Shown piece by piece: positions 47,772 through 57,768 of a stretch of 64,000 bases of DNA (positions are counted from its first letter, which is position 1; each line of letters begins with the position of its first letter). The translations under genes and the position numbers were made by a program. This DNA is from Pleurodeles waltl (taxonomy: Eukaryota; Chordata; Amphibia; Caudata; Salamandridae), in assembly GCF_031143425.1 (NCBI RefSeq), contig NC_090437.1:1178656863-1178720862 (forward strand). Reading direction: 5' to 3'. The notes beneath the pieces are model-generated. The model was not told where the DNA came from. It did not search any database and worked only from the letters and a program-made list of their open reading frames with translations.

Positions 47772-49508
47772 TCATGGAGATGGCAGGCAGGCACCTCCGG
47801 GGGCAGGAGGGGTGGGGGCTACACATTGGGAGGGGGCTCCTTGCCCTCTGTTTCTGGAGGGGCTCCTTGCCCTCTGGTTCTGGAGGGGGCTCCTTGCCCT
47901 CTGATTTGAGAGGGTGCTCCTTGGCCTTGGTTTTTGGAGGGACTCCTTGGCCTTTGTTTTTGGAGGGGTGTCCTTGGCCTTGGTTTTGGGAGGGGTTTCC
48001 TTGGCTTTTGTTTTTGGAGGGGTGTCCTTGACCATCGTTTTGGGAGGGGTCTCCTTGGCCTTTGATTTTGGAGGGGTGTCCTTGGCCTCCGTTCTGTGAG
48101 GGGACTCATTGTCCTTCGTTTTGGGAGGGTTCTCCTTGGCCTTTGTTTTTGGAGGGGTGTCCTTGTCCTTCATTTTGGGAGGGGTCCCCTTGGCCTTTGG
48201 TTTTGGAGGTGGTTCCATGGTTTTGGTTGTTTGTTTGGGAGGGGGCAGCACTTTAGCCCCCATTTTGGGGATGGAGGAGTGTCTTCACTCAGGGCAGCAG
48301 GGCTCACTGGGGCAGGGCCTGAGGTGCCTGGGATGAAGGAGACTCCTACCCTTCTGGGTGAGCAGGCACGGGCAGCTCAGTGGGGGCTACTGGGAGGGTG
48401 GTGCTGGTACGGGGGTGGCAGTAGAACCTGTAGTTGGGGTGGTCCCAGAGGGGTCCGCCACCACCAAGGAGTTCCCATCGAAGGAGAAATCAGAGTCAGT
48501 GGTATCAGCTCCTGTCCCCGCCGTGGTGCTTCCCTTGCCCTCCATCCCACTGGTCCCCTCGGCATCGGTGGACTCTGCCTCCTGGGTCTGGTAGGCTGCA
48601 TCTCCCTCACTCACTAGTGCCCCTGCTCCTTCGCCAGATAATGCTAATGCACACATGTACAGGATGACAAAAGGAGAGGGTGAGAAAGAAAGGGAGCACA
48701 AGGTCAATCACAGCACCAACAGCACAAATGGCATACGCATCACTGTCACACACTGAAGCTGAGAATGCGCAGTATGGACCACACAGGCATACTATTGACC
48801 AAGTACCACAGCAGGCAGGAGCCAAACACTGCCATCTGCACACCAACTGGGACCACCTAAGCCCTGTCTGCCATGGAAAGCCAGCTACCTGGCTATCAAA
48901 AACATACATTTCACCCAATTAACGTAAGGTGGACCACGCAGCAAGGTCTAAACATGCATATTGGGGAATACACTGACTCGTACCCTACACCCAAATCCCA
49001 TACCAGGCAACAGAGATGTTTGTCAAACACACTGTACTCACCTCCTTGTGGCTGCTTTGAAGCACCCAACCTGCTCTGGGTAGGCCACCGCCAGTATGCA
49101 GGCCATCAGGGGGTCAGGTTCCGAAGGGCACCCCTCCCTCGTTGGTGATGGCATGCCACAACCTCTTCTTCTGATGAGCGCTGACCTGTAGAGGAAACAC
49201 AAACAGAGGGACGCCATGAACCAGACAATCCAGCCTGTCACACATATGGCCTACAAACTGCATTTGTCCCTCATCAGGCACACACATGACCCATACCTCT
49301 GCGTTCACACTGCCACCAGCCATACCCCCCAAATGACACACTGCCAGCACACACACACACATCTCCATACAGCATGTCGCCTGCAATGTACCAATGGTGT
49401 ACTCACCTGTTGGTCTGGAGGCCCATAGAACTGCCCATACCCATCCACGAGCCTCTCCAACTCCTCCGACGTGAAGGCTGGGGCCCTTTCCTCTGTTGCA
49501 CGGGTCAT
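47772..49508 (-). pseudogene. Myb/SANT-like Harbinger partner protein, copy 2, broken
   Basis: Exon 1 (49508-49407) gives 34 residues beginning MTRATEERAPAFTSEELERL and ends CAG|GTGAGT in phase 0, the same position as copy 1. Exon 2 starts at 49185 after a CTACAG acceptor with VSAHQKKRLWHAIT, then jumps to the EGGVP/CILAVAYPEQVGC segment. The core CRKRWEDL part of the SANT domain is deleted. An acidic Ser/Thr-rich exon region (about 48640-48387) and a Pro/Lys tail (48263-47772) follow. The protein would not fold as a complete DNA-binding domain. Confidence 0.8.
47850..48245 (-). repeat. 27-bp coding minisatellite (9-residue TPPKTKAKE units)
   Basis: On the minus strand about nine consecutive 9-residue units of the type TPPKTKAKE/TPPKTKAKD can be read, ahead of decayed units. 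The last residue mostly alternates D and E, so the repeat has a 54-bp higher-order pattern. Copy 1 has only about three related units (6220-6340, PPPKPKPK type), so the array expanded or contracted between copies. Confidence 0.85.
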
Positions 49509-49884
49509 GGCAGGATCCAGACACAGGTCACAGCAGCACACGCAGTGGAGATGTTGTCGTGTGGAAAGTCAGGAATCAAGTGAAGTAGTAGAAATAAAAT
49601 GGTGGTCACATCTGCGGCGGTAAACAGACCGCCTCCCGCCATGAAGCCATCACCAACGGAGTTAGTTCCACCTGTCCCTGCATACAGGACAGGCGGTCGC
49701 CATTTTCTACTGTTGGTACACATGTACAGATTTAAAAGTGTGTCATTGTAGTCGAATGTACACACCTAGACAATTCCAGTGTCTAACATACAAGCATGCT
49801 CAGTGTACACTGCTGTAGTGTGTTCATAGTTCCTGTTGTCACTCCCTTCTTATTTTTGGATCCCTTAGGTACCAACCACTGTAG

Positions 49885-51570
49885 AGGAATAGGAGGAGAA
49901 GGCAAGCACCTGTGTAGAGACCCTTTGTGGGCTTGGCTACACTGGAGGACCGGCACATCATACTCACCTATTGTGTGGGCAGGGCCACAATCATCATAGA
50001 GCTGTGTGCACAATTGGAGCCTGATCTGATACCTGCTATCCATTGCACAACAGTAATACCCCCTCTTCTGCAGGTACTCTCAGTGCTTCATTTCCTGGCA
50101 ACTGGCTCTTTCCAGGTGACAGTGGGCTTGGCCACAGGAATGTCACATCCAATGTTCTCTATTGTGCCTGCAAGGGTTTGGCAGCCTTGCTCAGACACAT
50201 GTGCAGCTATATAGCATTCCCCAGGTAGATGAATTACACACTGTGAAGGCTGGTTTCTATGCGATGGGACATATACCACATATTATTGGGGCCACTGATG
50301 GGACCCATATTTCCTTAGTCCCTCCAGGGCCGATGAACAAGTGTACAGGAGTAGGAAGAGTTTCCACTCACTAAATGTCCAGATGGTGAGCCTTGCTGAC
50401 CAGTACATCTCCCACGTCACTGCCAAGTATCCTGGGTCGGTGCATTTGTCCTGAGTAATAGTCGTGTCCTGCAGCTGATGGCACATCTACAGAGGCACAG
50501 AGTATGGCTTATAGGTGAGCCTGAGTCCCCACCCAATGTATGTCAGTGTGTGCCTTCAGGAGTCATACCCCATGCCATTGTGCAGGGCTAATGTGTGTCC
50601 CACTCTTCTTGCAGGTGATTTCGGCTATCTAAACCTGCCCTGGCTCCTGACCCGTTAGGAATCCGAGAACAGGGGCTGAGAATAGGTACAATGATGCTCA
50701 TGGGAGTACCAGGAGGATTGTTGAAAGGACCTTCGGTCTCCTAAAGGCCAGGTTCAGGTGCCTTCATCTGACAGGTGATTCCCTATGCTACTCCACTGAG
50801 AAGGTCTTTAGGATTGTTGCTGTGTGTTGCATGGTGCACAACTTGGCCCTCAGACACCATGGGGGTGATTCTGATTCTGGCGGGTGGCGGAGGCCGCCCG
50901 CCAGAATTCCGCCCCCATTATACCGCTCCGCGGTCAGAAGACCGCGGAGGGTATTATGAGTTTTTCCCTGGGCTGGCGGGCGGTCTCCAAAAGACCGCCC
51001 GCCAGCCCAGGGAAAAACTCCCTTCCCACGAGGATGCCGGCTCGTAATCGAGCCGGCGGAGTGGGAAGGTGCGACGGGTGCAGTGGCACCCGTCGCGTAT
51101 TTCAGTGTCTGCAAGGCAGACACTGAAATACTTTGCGGGGCCCTCTTACGGGGGCCCCGCGACCCCCCCTACCGCCATCCTGTTCATGGCGGCTTTCCCG
51201 CCATGAACAGGATGGCGGTAGGGGGGGTCAGAATCCTCATGGCGGCGGAGCGCGCTCCGCCGCCATGAAGGATTCCCCCGAGCAGCGGTAAGTCGGCGGG
51301 AGCCCGCCGACTTGCCGCTTCTGACCGCGGCTGAACCGCCGCGGTCAGAATGCTCGTGGGAGCACCGCCAGCCTGTTGGCGGTGCTCCCGTGGTCGGTGG
51401 CCCTGGCGGCCACCGGCCGCCAGGGTCAGAATGACCCCCCATGTTCCCTAACTGCAGGTGGAGGGGGGTGACAATGCACCTGTGGCAGCACTGGACACTG
51501 AGGACAGTGAGGAGGAGGATGTGGACAACAGGACACAGATGATTCAGCAATACTTCCAATGTCACTCAGG
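49885..51570 (+). pseudogene. Harbinger (HARBI1-like) DDE transposase, copy 2, interrupted
   Basis: N-terminal blocks: GLATLEDRHIILTYCVGRAT and LSVLHFLATGSFQVTVGLAT. GATDGTHISLVPP keeps the first catalytic Asp. The second block reads YPGSVHLS and then stop, so the second catalytic Asp is lost. The intron is intact: donor ATAG|GTGAGC after 50514, acceptor CTTGCAG at 50608-50614, length 100. Exon 2 resumes with the GDFGYLNLPWLLT-type block and holds IVERTFGLLKARFRCL with the catalytic Glu and MVHNLALRHH. The hairpin-chain MITE at 50861-51439 splits the next codons; after it VEGGDNAPVAALDTEDSEEE is the acidic C-terminus. Earlier frame changes also exist near 50165-50230. Confidence 0.88.
50861..51439. 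mobile_element. GC-rich hairpin-chain MITE, copy e, inside the copy 2 transposase
   Basis: CAT is duplicated (50858-50860 and 51440-51442). Ends: GGGGGTGATTCTGATTCTGG and, on the minus strand, GGGGGTCATTCTGACCCTGG. The internal hairpin order is reversed relative to a-c, so it is inserted the other way round. Stems are nearly perfect: 50958-51020 (29-bp arms), GCCGGCTCG/CGAGCCGGC near 51040-51058, GCGACGGGTGC with its complement, GTATTTCAGTGTCTGC with its complement, 51161-51229 (32-bp perfect arms, 5-nt loop), then four more to the right end. Such clean stems suggest a young insert. Confidence 0.95.
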
Positions 51571-52270
51571 TAAGACTATTGAACTAAACATTTCTCCATT
51601 TCAGTGTTGTGCTCCAAACAGCTGTGGCTCTGCCCTGACTATTTCCTCAAGCATGACCCGCAACTCCTCATTGGTGAAACGGGGGTGCCTTTGTGGGGAT
51701 ATGTGTGTTGTGTGGTGTGCGTACGTTGTGCAGAGGGTGATGTGGTGGGGTGTGTGGTGTGTGATGCATGTTGGATGAATTGGTATTTGTGATATGTGTA
51801 TGCAGTTCTCTTTTGGATTAGCGTCGCAAAGTGTAGCTGTCTGGTCGTGTTAGCAAAGGATTGTGGGTGTGTGTTTTATAGTGCTGTTGGTGGGTGTGTG
51901 GGGTGTATGAATTTTGTGTCAGCTGTGGGTTTTTTGTTTTGGCCAATGTTGTTTTGTTTTGTATTTGGGTGGCCATATCCGCTGCAGCGGTATTCACCAC
52001 CAATACTTTCCCGCTGTTAAATGTCCGCTGTGGTGACTAGTGGGTCATTATTTGGAGGGTGTACTATTGGTGGCGTAACGGTATGGGTGGTACTACCAAC
52101 AGTTTATCACGTTCAGTCGATCTGGCAGATTTGTGGTTGTTGCTGTTTTCTGTCGGTTTTGTATGTATGTATCATAATCTGATGGACGGATGTCCGCCTC
52201 CACAGCGGTATGCTGGCGGCAGTCAGTACGGCGATATTCGGTATTTACCACCAAGGTCATAATGAGGGCC
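51571..52270. repeat. Subterminal TG-rich and terminal region of Harbinger copy 2
   Basis: A TG-rich stretch (about 51660-51960) is followed by repeated GCGGTA/TACCGC-type words and the terminus at 52270. Frames here are compositional. TAC follows the end. Confidence 0.7.
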
Positions 52271-53112
52271 TACATGTCCAAGCTTTCTCAGTATGGAAAA
52301 CAATTAGAGAAAAACTGTTTGAAAACCCCTAAAACATGCAAGTTCTTAGGCTTACACAGACTCAAAAGGACATTCCAAACATAGAATTATTGCTTACTGC
52401 TACCTACAGTCTCAGTATGTACAGCTGTGTGAAGGTGGCAAAATAAGGGATTTGCTAGTATTCAAACCCTACTATATTATGAGCCCTGGCATAGTCAGAG
52501 AAGCTATTATCAGAGCCCTTACATTATGTGATTGCTGCCCTGATTTGTCACCGCACTACATGACTCCAAAGGGAAAAGTGGATTTTGTTACAGGGCAAGT
52601 AGATTTATGAAGCAACCTGTCCCATGGACAAGTAGATATTTTATTAAATTCCATACCCCTGCAAACCCATGCTCCCATTAGTGACCTCAGGGTGAGCATC
52701 AAAACATTAGACTTTAGATCTAGCATAGGCTTAATTAATCAGTAATGAAAAAGTGTTACTGTAATTGAGATATGTTTACTCGAGTTATCACCGAAACACA
52801 ATATATCATTGTAGTAATTCCAGTAAATATTATTAATGCTTATTAACAATGCTTTATAAGTGCTAATTATATGATTGGTGTTTATATATAGAGCCCATTG
52901 TGATTAACAGGCTGTGTCTTTGAATGGGTTTATGATGAAAGGAAATTATGTTCTATATTTTCTATTATGCCGGTAATATTGTTGAACAATGCTTAAATCA
53001 TAACTTTAGGCAAAGTGTGTTAGACTAATGTTGTTGTGACTCATTGCTTGTAGGTTTTTCTTTTTTTCTTTATTAAATTTAGTTGGTGAAGTCAATTATC
53101 CCAAGGTCCCTC
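52271..53112. other. Unassigned AT-rich spacer
   Basis: No domain, RNA gene or terminus recognised between Harbinger copy 2 and the DIRS-like element. Confidence 0.5.
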
Positions 53113-53250
53113 TAGTCCTCTTCCTGTTCATCACTATGTAGAGATAATTATCTCTACGACAGAAAAAAAGAACATGAGGAATGCAGGAATATTCCCCCCA
53201 CCACCTCCCTCAGGTAGTACATAATCTGAATTTACCCAGCATTCCGCCTG
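53113..53250 (+). repeat. Left inverted terminal repeat of the DIRS-like element
   Basis: Milestones in order: TCCTCTTCCTGTTCATCACT, a perfect 20-bp palindrome at 53138-53157 (GTAGAGATAA and its complement), GAACATGAGGAAT, GTACATAATCTG and ACCCAGCATTCCGCC. Confidence 0.75.
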
Positions 53251-56019
53251 TTCTTTTTTCTGTCTTACAACTGGGCGAGGATGTGAGGATGTTGTTCCTG
53301 CTGCGCTTCAACAACTGCTGTTCTGGGTATGCTACTTTCCAGTCTGCTAGGCTTGTTGGGGTAGCTCTGCTGTTTGCCTCACTGTGGCCGCTGGGCAGGC
53401 CCTTGGTTCACTGGTGTGATGAGGCAGTCTGGTTTGCATGTCTCCCAGCCAGCTGGCCAGCTGTGCAGAGGAAGCAGGTAGCCTGGGGCTTGTCTGACTT
53501 CCTCCTTGGGTCACAGTTGTTGCCGAGCATGCACGTTAGGTACACTTTTCGACTCAGCTGCTGGAGTCTTCCTTGCGGTGCACAGGGGGTGAGTACCGCT
53601 TGGCGGGCTGTATTTTTTCTTGCTCTGTGGGCCGTGCTGCAGTTGTGGTGGGGGCGCGGCCTGGTATCAGGTGCCCGGCGACCTGTGTTAATACCGATTT
53701 CACTCTGGAATGGTGGTCACAGTCATATCTTGAGGGTATTTTTCAATTTCCGGGGCTTCATTTAAGTCTATGCTCTCTGCCATGTGTGTTCCTGGGGGTG
53801 GTGACTCCACTAGTGATCCTCCTTCTTCGGGAGTGACTTTTGTATTCTTTTGTGGCCAATTGGCTCCTTCATGGCCTGTCTTGTGGGGCACCTCGGCACC
53901 CCATACGGAGTGCATATGGTGCATTTCGGTCTCCTTGTTTCTGCCCTCTTAGGCCTGTTGCCTGTTAGTGCCTTTTCCAGATCTTCCTTTTGTGGGGGCT
54001 GGCTTTTGCACGGTTCCCCGCTCAGAGTTGGTGCCTCCTTTTTGGGCTTTGGCAATTCTTGGCCAGGGTCCTGTTCATGAAGCTGTTTTTTTTGGCTCTT
54101 GGCAAGATTCATGCTTGTCCCTTGTGGATACTTCTGCTGCCTCCGTGGGATCCTTGCTCAGGGCATTTTGGCTTGCTTTTCCTGGTGTCTCCCGCGACAT
54201 TGAGGGTCTTGTTGTGGCTGTTCAGGCTTTGCTGTGGCAGGGGTTCCCCTACTCCAGGCTCCGCCCTTGATTCTCACTACGGTTGCCTGTGCCTTGACTT
54301 GGGAGTCCACCTTCAGGGCTTTCTCCTTTTGGGCCCGCTAGTCCTTTTGGCTGAGTGTCTATTGGATGCTGTTGGTGGCGATGGTCGTGCTTTCAGGCTG
54401 GTTTTGTCCATCTATGGTGGATTACCCTCTGGCTTCCTACCTGGTGATTGTGGTTTTTTTGCCGCTCAGGGGTGCGTAGGGGTGGTGTTCATTCTTGATC
54501 CGTCTCTCCTATTGTTTTCCTCTGTTCGATAGGGGAGGATGTTGTCTCTCTCGCATTGGTGGTGCAGTTGCCGGAAGTAGGCAAGGGGTATGCCCTTTTC
54601 CGGGTTTTTCCTTCTTCTGGGCAGTTTTTTTTTGGTGCCAGTGCTCCATCTGGTGTGTGGGTGGTGTGGTGTTACTTACTTGCTTCCTGTCTCCAGGGTC
54701 TCCTTCCCCTCTTTGTGCCTGGTGTCCACAGGAGGGTTTGCAGGGAGTGGGAGCCCTGTCCGTCCCTTGGCCCTGGTGTCTGTTGTGCTTCTTTCCTCCA
54801 GTGGTGTTGTTGCCCAGTTTCTGCCTCACTTCCGGACCGAGCTCTAGGTGGTACTTGGTAGTTCTTTGTTGGCTCCGGAGGTCATGGTTTCCCATTCCCA
54901 AGGGGTTGACTGTGGAGAGGCTTGGTTGCTTCCCTTTCCTGTTCATTTCCTTTCCACTCTGGTTCTGCTGTGGCTCCCTGTTTGGTCATTGTATGGCAGG
55001 GTCTACAGGGATGGAGCTTCCCTGTTTCTGGCTGTAGATGTGCATTACTTTGGTCACTGGCTGTTCCTCTTCACATCACCACAGGGGTGTTTTTGTGGGT
55101 CCTGGTGAGTGCCTGAAGGGCTTTCTCCGTTGGATTGTTCTCTGTTTACCATCCTTCAGTTTGGGTGAGCGAATTTTGTGTGGTGTTGGCGATGGCCACC
55201 TTACATGCACAATAGGCTGCAAGTCTGGCTTTCCTGTCTCTTGGGGTGATTTCTCGGCTGGGTTGTTTCTCCAGAGTTTTCTCTGTCTTGGTCAGTTCTT
55301 TCCCCTCCTATTGGACTTGCAGTTGCTGCTGCAGGCCTTTGGGTTTGACTCCTGTGTGTCTCTGGAGGAGGAGATTGTTCTGCTTTTCTCTTTTTCTGTG
55401 GTCTTTTTGAGAAGTTGTAGGGCCGGGGTGCCCTTCTTGTCTTTTTCAGACTATGTATTTGTATTTCAGCTCTTCCTTTCTTCCTGTGGTTCCTTCCCAG
55501 ATTCATTGCTTGCAAACCATTATTTCCCTGCCTTGGGTTCTCGGGTATGAATGTCTCAAGGTCGGACTATTCTCCCTGGGCTTGGCCTAGGTCTTTGTGT
55601 TGTAGTTGGTTGCAGACAAGAGGGTTTTTGGTGGTCTGACCTTCTATCGGGCAGTCAGTTGCACTGGCTTTTTTTTTGTGTCTGGGGTTCCTCCTCCTTT
55701 GGGGGTCTTGGGCTGATCTAAGCAGGTGGTTGCGGTCTCCTAAGATCAGTCTTTGTATGTTTCCATTCTTGTGCTCTGCTGCACTACTGGCTGGGCTTCC
55801 TCTGTTCCTTTGGTCTGGCACTGTTGCTTCCTTTCTGGTTTGCTCTCTGCCTTAGCCTGGGTCTCTGGAGTAGGGTCTGTTGTTGTTTTTTTCTCCCTCA
55901 CTACTTGTTTTGGGTTGCTGTATTGCTTGTCTGGTATCTCTTCTTGTGGGATTTGTATTTATTCTGTCCGGTTTTCAGAAGGCTGGTTTTGCCTGCTTGG
56001 GTATTCCCCACATAGTTAT

Positions 56020-56112
56020 GAATGGGACGAGGACGTGAGGGACCGGGGGGTAATGTTCTATCATTTACCAGTGATCTTCATTACTCCTGGATGTGTTGTC
56101 CTCGTCCCATTC
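56020..56112. repeat. Internal complementary region of the DIRS-like element
   Basis: GAATGGGACGAGGAC (56020-56034) and its exact complement GTCCTCGTCCCATTC (56098-56112) form a hairpin with a 63-base loop. GTTATGAATGGGACGAGGAC matches the outer left end read on the minus strand at 16 of 20 positions, and matches GTGATGAATGGAACAAGGAC of the right end. Confidence 0.6.
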
Positions 56113-56169
56113 AACACGCCCCTCCCACCCTCCTGTGCCACCGGCCTTCTGTTGGGGGCTTGGTAGTGC

Positions 56170-56310
56170 TGGCGGAATGCTGGGTTACTACAGATTATGT
56201 ACGACCTGGGAGGGGGTGAGTAGGGGATAGCCCATTATTCCTCATGTTATTTTCTTATGACGTGGAGAGTTATCTCCACATAGTGATGAATGGAACAAGG
56301 ACAACAGGAC
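56170..56310 (-). repeat. Right inverted terminal repeat of the DIRS-like element
   Basis: On the minus strand: CCATTCATCACTATGTGGAG, a near-palindrome GTGGAGATAACTCTCCAC, AACATGAGGAAT, GTACATAATCTG and ACCCAGCATTCCGCC, in the same order as the left repeat. Confidence 0.75.
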
Positions 56311-56747
56311 CAGGAGTAATGAAGATTATCAGTTAGTAATGGAACATACTTTTGCATCCTAATTGGGCAAAAACAGCAGTTTTTATAACAGTGTGGCCTG
56401 TACATTGAAAAAAGTCAGAGATTTTACATTATTTTAAGTGATGATTTTTGTAATTCCAATGAATCTCAATATGCCTGAAAAAAACTTTGAAAGAAATCTC
56501 ACATGTCAGTCAGAGTGTGAAATAGTGAATTGACTAAGGAAAAATGAACAAACTGTGAGTCACAGACTCAACTAGCCTGGGGCTCCCCAGCAACAGTTAG
56601 TGCAAAAAACTCCTAGACAGAAGGAAAATGACACATTTTTATCTTTTATCCTACTCTAACCAAATTTGAGTAGTAGGCTTGTGTTTATCTCTTCAAATAG
56701 GCACCAGGGGGTACCTAGCACGAGACCATGAGAATTAGATAAAATGG
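56311..56747. other. Unassigned spacer
   Basis: Nothing recognisable between the DIRS-like right end and the L1 3-prime end. Confidence 0.5.
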
Positions 56748-56774
56748 CCTTCTTCTTTTTTTTTTTCTTTTTTT

Positions 56775-56780
56775 TTTATT
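56775..56780 (-). promoter_or_regulatory. Polyadenylation signal of the L1 element
   Basis: AATAAA on the minus strand, directly followed by the A-rich tail. The retrotransposed copy therefore retains the 3-prime end of the original transcript. Confidence 0.8.
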
Positions 56781-57504
56781 GTAAGCACTGCAAAAGTGAT
56801 ACAAAACCCAAACGGGATCAAGGTCCCAGCGTTTACAAACAATGGTACAGAATAAATCAAGAAATGTAAGCAACAGGTGGAACGCTGGAACATTGTCAAT
56901 TGTTCTTCGAAAACGTATCACAATAATTGCAATAATAGTAATAATAGAAATAGAAATCAGAAAAAAAAATAAGGGGAACGATGAGAAAAAGAAAGAAGGG
57001 GATAGAGGTCAGGGATGGGGATTAAGTGGAACATCGTGCTATAGGACATCTTTGTACAGGAGAGCAGGGGAGAACGGGAGGGATAGAGAATTTAGCAGGG
57101 GAGGATGGGGGCAAGGTTAGTGTGTTGTCGTTGGGCCCCCCAGGAGTGGAGAGTTCACTCCTCTCTGTATCAGTGTCCGGGTTGTGAGCAAGTCACAATG
57201 CTTGTACATAGTGTGAAATTGAGTTGAGGTCGGGTGTCTTTATGTTGGAGGGTAGGATACCAGTGTGGTAGTGTACGCCTAGGCGGTGGGTTGTCGAGAT
57301 GGCAGATCAGTCTGGGTATCAGGGCCTGAGTTCTTTAGCTTCACTCGGCACAGTCCGTGCTTGTCGCTTGGTGGTCTTATGCTACCTCGGATGTATGGGT
57401 CTACGACCGGGGCTTGCTAATGAGAACAAAAGAAACCCAGGTCATGCCCCTGGTGGAGCTGGGGGAAAGGGAGAAAAGAGAGGGAGAGAAAGAGAAAGAG
57501 AGAG

Positions 57505-57570
57505 AGAAAAGAAAAGAAAAGAAAAGAAAAGAAAAGAAAAGAAAAGAAAAGAAAAGAAAAGAAAAGAAAA
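57505..57570. repeat. (GAAAA)n microsatellite in the L1 3-prime UTR
   Basis: About 13 perfect GAAAA units (plus strand) within a longer purine-rich tract (57440-57690). On the L1 sense strand it is TTTTC. The frames of K/E or F/L residues across it are spurious. Confidence 0.95.
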
Positions 57571-57768
57571 AGGAGAAAAAAGAGGGGGAAAAAAGAGAAA
57601 GAGAGAAGAACTAATAAGGGGAGGGGAGGAAAGGTGATCCACCTAAGAAAAAAGGGTGGGAAGAAGGGGGGTGGGGAGTGGGGGAGGGTAGATGGTTTCA
57701 GGCAGCCTACTGGCGTCCCCCAGCAAGGAACAAATTGGGCTTGGTCTTGTAGGTTATAGATGATTCTT

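Larger units (their letters stand above)
47740..52270. mobile_element. PIF/Harbinger DNA transposon, copy 2, reverse orientation to copy 1
   Basis: The Myb-like gene lies on the minus strand (47772-49508) and the transposase on the plus strand (about 49885-51570), again divergent. The transposase-side end is clear: it finishes ACCACCAAGGTCATAATGAGGGCC at 52270, inward GGCCCTCATTATGACCTTGG. The Myb-side end is not found; recognisable similarity to copy 1 fades below about 47740, before LTR B at 47445. A GC-rich MITE interrupts the transposase at 50861-51439. Confidence 0.85.
53113..56310. mobile_element. DIRS-like element with inverted terminal repeats, no recognisable genes
   Basis: Left (53113-53250) and right (56170-56310) ends are inverted copies over roughly 140 bp. 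A third, internal site at 56020-56112 is complementary to sequence at both outer ends, the arrangement of the internal complementary region in DIRS tyrosine-recombinase retrotransposons. The 2.9 kb between is strongly depleted of A on the plus strand (3 of 60 in line 54601-54660, 5 of 60 in 54001-54060). That makes stop codons rare and creates long meaningless frames. I see no RT, RNase H or recombinase motif on either strand, so it is a nonautonomous or decayed element; a foldback DNA transposon is the alternative. Confidence 0.6.

Noticed and set aside
47850..48245. CRISPR-like regularly spaced repeats
   Set aside because: The 27-bp units are contiguous, with no spacers, and translate as a 9-residue protein repeat of a Harbinger gene.
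53181..56219. Long overlapping plus-strand frames (up to 194 codons) in the DIRS-like element
   Set aside because: Plus strand is poor in A, so stops are rare; the frames overlap, are rich in Leu, Phe, Cys and Gly without domains, and no RT or recombinase motif is present.
57299..57642. Lys/Glu-rich or Phe/Leu-rich proteins across the (GAAAA)n tract
   Set aside because: Translation of a microsatellite; both strands are open for the same reason.
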